DNA of 11,207 bases from the NCBI GenBank assembly GCA_024691465.1, contig JAILNO010000144.1, forward strand, positions 1 to 11,207. The letters are read 5' to 3'. Under the pieces are notes generated by a model. It ran no database searches. It worked only from the letters and a program-made list of their open reading frames with translations, and had not been told where the DNA came from. Shown here piece after piece: positions 7,345 to 11,207 of the stretch (its first letter is position 1; every line of letters starts with the position of its first letter). A program made the position numbers and the translations under genes. Source of the stretch: Pseudobutyrivibrio sp. (GTDB taxonomy: Bacteria; Bacillota_A; Clostridia; Lachnospirales; Lachnospiraceae).

Positions 7345-8439
7345 ATGGCAGGTTCTAGTTTTGGCAACAGGATTTCAATAACTACTTGGGGAGAATCACA
7401 TGGTAAGGCTTTAGGTGTAGTAATAGATGGATTCCCAGCTGGACTTCCATTATCTGAAGAGGATATTCAGCCATTTTTAGATAGGAGGAAGCCCGGTCAG
7501 TCTAAATATACCACGGCCCGAGCTGAGGGAGATGAGGTTAAGATTCTCTCAGGTGTGTTTGAGGGAGTTACTACGGGTACACCTATTTCGCTTATGGTTG
7601 AGAATAAGGACCAGCATTCTAAAGATTATGGGAATATTGCTCACTCTTTTAGACCAGGACATGCAGACTATGGTTTCTATGAGAAATATGGTATAAGAGA
7701 CTATCGTGGCGGTGGCAGATCATCTGGAAGAGAGACTATAGGCAGAGTGGCTGCAGGTGCTATATGTGCTAAGCTGCTTAGTGAGATTGGCATTACAGTC
7801 TGTGCATATACTAAGTCTATCGGAGATATTAAGATATTTGATTTCGATTTGTCAGAGCGAGATAACAATCCTCTGTGCATGCCAGATCCAGCTGCTGCTA
7901 AGAAAGCAGAGGAGTATTTAGAAGCTTGTATGCTTAATAAGGATAGTGCTGGTGGTGTTATTGAGTGCCTCATTACTGGCGCCCCAGCAGGATTAGGCGA
8001 TCCTGTATTTGATAAGTTGGATGCCAGACTTGCTCAAGCCCTTGTTTCTATAGGCTCTGTAAAGGGTGTAGAGATAGGTGATGGCTTCGCTGCTAGCAAG
8101 ACCATGGGCAGTATCAATAATGATAATTTTAGAATTAAGGATGGTCAGGTTGTTAAGACCTCTAATCATAGCGGCGGTATATTAGGAGGCATATCCGATG
8201 GTGATGATATTATAGTCAGATGTGCTATTAAGCCTACTCCTTCTATCTCTCAGATTCAGGAGACTGTTAATGAGGATTTAGAGGAATTGGATATCGAGAT
8301 ACATGGTAGACACGATCCTGTTATCGTGCCTAGAGCTGTGGTTGTTGTAGAAGCTATGTGTGCAATTACCATATGCGATGCTCTACTTAGTCATATGACT
8401 GATAGAGTGGATTATATTAAGGAGTTTTATAAGAATTGA
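7345..8439 (+). CDS. aroC: Chorismate synthase
   Basis: The enzyme makes chorismate from 5-enolpyruvylshikimate-3-phosphate with reduced FMN, the last common step of aromatic amino acid and folate synthesis. All 364 residues fit the family length. Motifs in order are SFGNRISITTWGESHGKALG (5-24, catalytic H19), LDRRKPGQSKYTT (45-57), SFRPGHADYGFYEKYGIRDYRGGG in pieces (101-124, catalytic H106), GRSSGRETIGRVAAGAI (124-140), the NHSGGILGGISDG segment, and the C-terminal EIHGRHDPVIVPRAVVVVEAM. All key residues are present. AGGGAGG (7334-7340) sits only four bases before the ATG and immediately follows the T-tract of the preceding terminator. Its stop TGA overlaps the TTG start of tgt. Chorismate leads to prephenate, the likely co-substrate of the U32 protein upstream, although the pairing may be fortuitous. 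Confidence 0.96.
   Translation: MAGSSFGNRISITTWGESHGKALGVVIDGFPAGLPLSEEDIQPFLDRRKPGQSKYTTARAEGDEVKILSGVFEGVTTGTPISLMVENKDQHSKDYGNIAHSFRPGHADYGFYEKYGIRDYRGGGRSSGRETIGRVAAGAICAKLLSEIGITVCAYTKSIGDIKIFDFDLSERDNNPLCMPDPAAAKKAEEYLEACMLNKDSAGGVIECLITGAPAGLGDPVFDKLDARLAQALVSIGSVKGVEIGDGFAASKTMGSINNDNFRIKDGQVVKTSNHSGGILGGISDGDDIIVRCAIKPTPSISQIQETVNEDLEELDIEIHGRHDPVIVPRAVVVVEAMCAITICDALLSHMTDRVDYIKEFYKN
8419..8424 (+). promoter_or_regulatory. Ribosome binding site supporting the TTG start of tgt
   Basis: AAGGAG lies inside the last codons of aroC and ends 11 bases before the TTG at 8436. The TTGA overlap with the aroC stop, and the alignment of KYELLKTEG with the start of other Tgt proteins, support this initiator over downstream ATG codons, the first of which is at residue 30. 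Confidence 0.65.
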
Positions 8440-9572
8440 AGTACGAGTTATTAAAGACTGAGGGTAGAGCTAAGAGAGGCCGTTTTCACACTGTTCATGG
8501 TGTGATAGAGACACCTGTATTCATGAATGTTGGAACAGTGGCTGCCATCAAGGGGGCAGTTTCAACTGATGACCTTAGACAGATTAAGACTCAGGTAGAA
8601 TTATCTAATACATATCACCTACATGTACGTACTGGTGATAAGCTTATTAAGGAGCTTGGAGGCCTGCACAAGTTCATGGCTTGGGATAAGCCTATTCTTA
8701 CTGATTCAGGTGGATTTCAGGTATTTTCTCTTGCTGGTATCAGGAAGATTAAGGAAGAGGGCGTTACTTTTAATTCCCATATCGATGGCCGCAAGATATT
8801 CATGGGACCTGAGGAGTCTATGCAGATTCAATCCAATCTGGGCTCAACTATAGCTATGGCATTCGATGAGTGTCCACCAGCTCTTGCAGAGCGTAAGTAT
8901 GTAGAGGATTCCGTTGCCAGAACTACCAGATGGTTATATAGATGTAAGGATGAGATGGCTAGACTTAATTCTCTTGATGATACTATTAACAAGGAGCAAT
9001 TACTGTTTGGTATTAATCAGGGAGCTATTTATAATGATATTCGTATAGAGCACGCCAAGGCTATTTCAGAGCTTGATTTAGCAGGATATGCTGTAGGTGG
9101 ACTTGCTGTTGGAGAGAGTCATGAGCAGATGTATGATGTGCTTGATCATGTAGTTCCATATCTTCCACAGAACAAGCCTACATATCTTATGGGTGTTGGC
9201 ACTCCAGCCAATATACTTGAGGCAGTTGAGCGTGGCGTTGATTTCTTCGACTGTGTATACCCTAGTCGTAATGGTAGACATGGTCATGTATATACTAATC
9301 ACGGTAAGCTCAATCTATTCAACCAGAAGTTTGAGAAAGATATGAGACCTATTGAAGAGGGCTGTAATTGCCCTGCCTGTCGAACATATTCTAGAGCATA
9401 TATTCGTCATCTTCTCAAGGCGAAAGAGATGCTTGGTATGAGACTTTGTGTACTTCATAATCTATATTTCTACAATACTATGATGGAAGAGATTAGAGAT
9501 GCACTTGATGCTGGCATGTTTGCTACATATAAGAAGAATAAGCTGGCCTCTATGGAAGCAGGAGAGGAATAA
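8436..9572 (+). CDS. tgt: tRNA-guanine transglycosylase
   Basis: Tgt exchanges guanine 34 of tRNAs for Asp, Asn, His and Tyr with preQ1, the key step to queuosine. The 378 residues are full length. DSGGFQVFSL at 90-99 holds the catalytic D90. The substrate loop QGAIYNDIR is at 195-203 and GGLAVGE at 221-227; the Val here is typical of bacterial preQ1-type enzymes. The nucleophile is D272 in FDCVYPSRNGRHG, which differs from the common PTRNARNG loop of E. coli. The zinc site is C310, C312, C315 (CNCPAC) and H341. Translation starts at TTG, overlapping the aroC stop, so it is probably translationally coupled to aroC. In many bacteria tgt is followed by yajC, as it is here. No clear terminator is visible after it. 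Confidence 0.95.
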   Translation: MKYELLKTEGRAKRGRFHTVHGVIETPVFMNVGTVAAIKGAVSTDDLRQIKTQVELSNTYHLHVRTGDKLIKELGGLHKFMAWDKPILTDSGGFQVFSLAGIRKIKEEGVTFNSHIDGRKIFMGPEESMQIQSNLGSTIAMAFDECPPALAERKYVEDSVARTTRWLYRCKDEMARLNSLDDTINKEQLLFGINQGAIYNDIRIEHAKAISELDLAGYAVGGLAVGESHEQMYDVLDHVVPYLPQNKPTYLMGVGTPANILEAVERGVDFFDCVYPSRNGRHGHVYTNHGKLNLFNQKFEKDMRPIEEGCNCPACRTYSRAYIRHLLKAKEMLGMRLCVLHNLYFYNTMMEEIRDALDAGMFATYKKNKLASMEAGEE

Positions 9573-9604
9573 TTATTAAAATTATATAAAATAGTCTATT
9601 TTTC

Positions 9605-9633
9605 TTGCATGAACTATCTTATTTATGTACAAT
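9605..9633 (+). promoter_or_regulatory. Predicted sigma-A promoter of yajC
   Basis: TTGCAT (9605-9610) and TACAAT (9628-9633) are separated by exactly 17 bases. The predicted transcript starts near 9640 and carries a leader of about 43 bases that includes a short palindrome at 9647-9661. It lies in the 110-base gap after tgt. Confidence 0.6.
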
Positions 9634-9646
9634 ATTTTTCAGTGAT

Positions 9647-9661
9647 TGACCTATGAGGTCA
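9647..9661 (+). repeat. Short inverted repeat just upstream of the yajC ribosome binding site
   Basis: TGACCT (9647-9652) and AGGTCA (9656-9661) are perfect inverted repeats around ATG. The element lies between the predicted transcription start and the AGGAGG at 9668-9673. It could be an operator half-site pair or a small RNA hairpin; nothing in the sequence decides between these. Confidence 0.45.
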
Positions 9662-9682
9662 TAATTTAGGAGGAATAATTCG

Positions 9683-10021
9683 ATGAATATTTTAATGGCT
9701 AGCGCAATGAATAGCTCACTTAGCTTAATTATTTGGGTAGTGGTTCTTTTCGTATTCATGTACTTTTTCATGATTCGTCCACAGCAGAAGGAGCAGAAAG
9801 AGAAGACAGCTATGATGTCATCTCTTGCAATTGGCGACACAGTACTTACTACTAGTGGATTCTATGGCGTAGTTATCGCTATTCCAGATGATACAACAGT
9901 TATCGTTGAGTTTGGTAGCAATAAGAACTGCCGTATCCCTATGCAGAAGGCTGCTGTTGCACAGGTAGAGAAGCCTGAGGATGCAGTTAAGTCTACTACA
10001 AGCGATGTAGAGAAGAAATAG
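9683..10021 (+). CDS. yajC: Preprotein translocase accessory subunit YajC
   Basis: A 112-residue single-span membrane protein. A short N-terminus leads into a hydrophobic helix at about 13-31 (LSLIIWVVVLFVFMYFFM), then the hallmark IRPQQKEQKEK at 31-41. The conserved LAIGDTVLTTSGFYGVVIAI follows at 48-67, and a polar tail ends at 112. YajC associates with SecDF-SecYEG in protein export. The ATG at 9683 is chosen because AGGAGG (9668-9673) ends nine bases upstream; ATG codons at residues 6 and 9 would leave a less suitable spacing. It follows tgt as in many bacteria but has its own promoter, and secD/secF do not follow: a terminator and a convergent gene lie directly downstream. Confidence 0.92.
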   Translation: MNILMASAMNSSLSLIIWVVVLFVFMYFFMIRPQQKEQKEKTAMMSSLAIGDTVLTTSGFYGVVIAIPDDTTVIVEFGSNKNCRIPMQKAAVAQVEKPEDAVKSTTSDVEKK

Positions 10022-10029
10022 TTCAAATT

Positions 10030-10059
10030 AAAAGAAGTCCGTAAGGACTTCTTTTTTTT
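10030..10059 (+). terminator. Hairpin terminator between convergent yajC and the CmpB-like gene
   Basis: AAAAGAAGTCC (10030-10040) pairs perfectly with GGACTTCTTTT (10045-10055) around a GTAA loop, followed by T to 10059. On the plus strand this is a strong terminator for yajC. Read on the minus strand the same hairpin ends in TTTTAATTTG, so it can also stop the convergent gene, whose TAG codon is one base away. Confidence 0.87.
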
Positions 10060-10060
10060 A

Positions 10061-10918
10061 CTATTTTTTCTTTTTTAATCTGATATATTGAGAACTCTTA
10101 TTGAGAAGTGATTTGGTTGAGGCTACCGGATGTGTGAATTTAGCAATATGTCTAAACTGACCTCTCTGAGTCTCAGTTGCATTTTTAATCCATTGCATAA
10201 CGGCCTCGGTTGATAATTGCTCTTTGATTTCTTCAATTTTTTCTGCAGTGAGTTCTCTCTTAACCAAGGCGGCTTCCTTACGCTCGTAAGCCTTTTCAAT
10301 TCTGGCAATCTTAGCATCGTATAGATTGGTCTGTATGGTTTCGACTCGCTCGGCCATCTGTGCATTGATTTGATCATTAATCCTCTCGAAGTCCTTAGCA
10401 AAGCTGGTAAGAGCTGATACAGTCAGAGCCATATCCATGCCAAAGAGGAACATAAATATCAGAGCCAATAATTCTATCAAGACGCTTGGTATTATGCTGA
10501 TTACACCTATTATAGGTGGAATAATAAATTGTGTTACAACTATACCAGCTATTCCGAAGCAGAAAGTAAAGATTAGACACACACGACCGTTAATATTAAG
10601 AGGCATATTGGAATAGTCCCACCATCTGGCGTGGAACCTCTTCTCTAATACATAAGAAGTGCAATATTCCAGGATAAATGATCCTAAAGCACATCCTATG
10701 AAAATGGTGATATAGGACGCATTCCTTAGTCCATCAAATGGTAAATCAATAAATAATATCTGTGCTAAAGTAGCACCTACACCGTATAATGGAATGCAAG
10801 GTCCGTAGAGGAATCCTCTGTTCTGCCATGACTTTTCATTGATGGTACAGTAGATTGTCTCATATATCCAACCTATGAAGCTATATATTATAAAATATAC
10901 GAAATACTTACTTATCAT
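10061..10918 (-). CDS. CmpB-like multi-pass membrane protein (putative ABC-transporter type IV family) with coiled-coil tail
   Basis: A 285-residue protein with about five membrane helices at roughly 4-22, 40-58, 68-90, 112-134 and 140-165. These are followed by a charged, probably coiled-coil cytoplasmic tail at about 172-250 (ERINDQINAQMAERVET and KIARIEKAYERKEAALVKREL) and a very basic end, KKKK. The motifs GWIYE (16-20), NRGFLYGP (33-40), LEYCTSYVLEKRFHARWWDY (83-102) and NINGRVCL (108-115) are those of the PF06541 family, often named putative ABC transporter permease. No ATP-binding partner lies in the window and the real function is unknown. The ATG at 10916-10918 is preceded by a purine-rich AAAGGGGGA. 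It is convergent with yajC, and its upstream region is the inverted-repeat stretch at 10940-11123, which may form its leader. Confidence 0.8.
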   Translation of the reverse strand: MISKYFVYFIIYSFIGWIYETIYCTINEKSWQNRGFLYGPCIPLYGVGATLAQILFIDLPFDGLRNASYITIFIGCALGSFILEYCTSYVLEKRFHARWWDYSNMPLNINGRVCLIFTFCFGIAGIVVTQFIIPPIIGVISIIPSVLIELLALIFMFLFGMDMALTVSALTSFAKDFERINDQINAQMAERVETIQTNLYDAKIARIEKAYERKEAALVKRELTAEKIEEIKEQLSTEAVMQWIKNATETQRGQFRHIAKFTHPVASTKSLLNKSSQYIRLKKKK

Positions 10919-10952
10919 AAATCCCCCTTTTGGTAATATCAGAATCTATGAC

Positions 10953-10987
10953 TTCTTGCGGGAAAAAAATGAAAACTCCCGCAAGAA
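10953..10987. repeat. Perfect 11-bp inverted repeat (hairpin 1)
   Basis: TTCTTGCGGGA (10953-10963) and TCCCGCAAGAA (10977-10987) are perfect complements around a 13-base A-rich loop. No T run follows on either strand, so it is not a standard intrinsic terminator. It directly abuts hairpin 2. Confidence 0.85.
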
Positions 10988-11002
10988 TCCTGCTTCGCAG
11001 GA
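10988..11002. repeat. Compact 6-bp inverted repeat with 3-base loop (hairpin 2)
   Basis: TCCTGC (10988-10993) and GCAGGA (10997-11002) surround TTC. On the minus strand the centre reads GCGAAGC, known from oligonucleotide studies as an unusually stable DNA mini-hairpin. There is no spacer between this repeat and hairpins 1 and 3. Confidence 0.85.
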
Positions 11003-11029
11003 CAACTTTTCCATTACATGTAAAAGTTG
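11003..11029. repeat. Perfect 8-bp inverted repeat (hairpin 3)
   Basis: CAACTTTT (11003-11010) and AAAAGTTG (11022-11029) are complementary around an 11-base loop. It begins at the base after hairpin 2 ends. No terminator T run follows on the plus strand. Confidence 0.8.
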
Positions 11030-11034
11030 GTCAG

Positions 11035-11073
11035 ATACGATTCCTGTTTTTCTGATGAAAAACAAGAATCTAT
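11035..11073. repeat. Long imperfect inverted repeat (hairpin 4)
   Basis: The arms 11039-11052 and 11057-11070 pair over 14 positions with one C-A mismatch (11044/11065) and a TGAT loop. Three more pairs (11035-11037 with 11071-11073) can form if C11038 is bulged. It shares bases 11070-11073 with hairpin 5. Confidence 0.8.
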
Positions 11074-11126
11074 AACCTTATAAAATAGTATAGTGAAACT
11101 ATTATTAAAATTAAAGGTTATAGTTC
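11066..11126. repeat. Large inverted repeat (hairpin 5) enclosing an AT-rich loop
   Basis: CTATAACCTT (11070-11079) and AAGGTTATAG (11114-11123) are perfect 10-bp complements. GAA (11066-11068) and TTC (11124-11126) extend them with T11069 bulged. The enclosed AT-rich segment can form smaller AATAG/CTATT pairs and contains the predicted minus-strand -10 box. Confidence 0.75.
11087..11092 (-). promoter_or_regulatory. Possible -10 box for the CmpB-like gene
   Basis: TATACT on the minus strand (11092-11087) has only a poor -35 (TTTAAT at 17 bases). If used, the transcript would carry a leader of about 160 bases containing hairpins 1-4. Evidence is weak. Confidence 0.3.
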
Positions 11127-11146
11127 ATATATTTTTCTTAATAAAA

Positions 11147-11155
11147 TGATACAAT
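11147..11155 (+). promoter_or_regulatory. Possible extended -10 promoter for the gene starting at 11192
   Basis: TGATACAAT fits an extended -10 (TG, one base, TACAAT). The -35 at the expected distance is poor. The predicted start near 11162 gives a leader of about 30 bases to the ATG at 11192. Confidence 0.4.
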
Positions 11156-11191
11156 AAAATATAATTGACAACTATCTAGAGAGGTATAGTT

Positions 11192-11207
11192 ATGATAGGA
11201 ATTAATT
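11192..11207 (+). CDS. Start of an unidentified gene (only MIGIN visible)
   Basis: An ATG at 11192-11194 begins an open frame reading MIGIN before the window ends. GAGG (11181-11184) ends seven bases upstream, and a possible extended -10 promoter lies at 11147-11155. Too little is present to name it or to be certain it is real. Confidence 0.4.

Larger units (their letters stand above)
10941..11073. repeat. 9-bp direct repeat bounding the hairpin cluster
   Basis: AGAATCTAT occurs at 10941-10949 and again at 11065-11073. The copies bracket about 115 bases that hold the tandem hairpins. This could be a target-site-like duplication, but the enclosed stretch lacks terminal inverted repeats and any transposase, so this is only a structural note. 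Confidence 0.4.

Noticed and set aside
9573..9604. Terminator after tgt (AAAATAG/CTATTTT)
   Set aside because: The arms are separated by a single base and are almost pure A/T, so a stable hairpin is unlikely.
10953..11073. CRISPR array
   Set aside because: The repeats are inverted and differ in sequence; there are no regularly spaced identical direct repeats and no cas genes.
10875..11075. A 66-codon plus-strand frame near the hairpin cluster
   Set aside because: It begins inside the CmpB-like gene on the opposite strand, lacks a ribosome binding site and runs through palindromic non-coding sequence.
11165..11170. Perfect TTGACA as a -35 box
   Set aside because: The -10 at 17 bases would be AGTTAT overlapping the ATG at 11192, giving a leaderless transcript; the extended -10 upstream fits better.
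10919..11191. tRNA or a known riboswitch in the 273-base gene-free stretch
   Set aside because: No cloverleaf with a TTCGANNC-type T loop and no conserved riboswitch core that I recognise; only the palindromes described above.

Overview
The window is a chromosomal, AT-rich (visibly below 50% GC), gene-dense stretch from a low-GC Firmicute. Protein style suggests the Lachnospiraceae (Butyrivibrio/Pseudobutyrivibrio/Roseburia-like): an IreB-RuvX-DUF1292 cluster, a His-less HPr-like protein, a CmpB-type membrane protein, and a Tgt whose active-site loop reads YPSRNGRHG. The family-level call is inference from recognition. I saw no rRNA, tRNA, CRISPR array, transposase or prophage gene.

Layout. 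(1) Bases 1-174, minus strand: 5' part of an HPr-like gene, divergent from mtaB. (2) 286-1608: mtaB, a radical-SAM tRNA methylthiotransferase. (3) 1681-7296: a tightly packed plus-strand operon, probably read from a good sigma-A-type promoter inside the end of mtaB (1598-1626). Its order is ireB, ruvX, DUF1292 gene, RNase J, trmR-like methyltransferase, U32-family tRNA hydroxylation protein, lactonase-like beta-propeller, then a strong hairpin terminator (7305-7333). (4) 7345-9572: aroC and tgt, translationally coupled. The aroC ribosome binding site touches the terminator T-tract, so there is no room for a separate promoter. (5) 9605-10021: yajC with its own promoter, followed by a hairpin terminator that also serves a convergent gene. 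(6) 10061-10918, minus strand: a CmpB-like membrane protein with a coiled-coil tail. (7) 10919-11191: a non-coding stretch packed with inverted repeats, followed by the first codons of another plus-strand gene at the window end.

How the genes work together. Four enzymes act on the tRNA anticodon loop: MtaB (ms2t6A37), the U32 protein plus TrmR (ho5U34 to mo5U34) and Tgt (queuosine pathway, G34). AroC makes chorismate, the precursor of prephenate, which TrhP-type U32 proteins use. RNase J adds RNA turnover, RuvX Holliday-junction or RNA processing, and IreB Ser/Thr-kinase signalling. This is mostly a housekeeping information-processing region. The least explained part is the structured non-coding stretch at about 10940-11123, where three perfect inverted repeats lie end to end and two further ones share bases. 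I saw no gene set that makes a clearly new multi-gene system; the best candidates for novelty are that element, the terminator-to-aroC junction and the altered lactonase-like protein.
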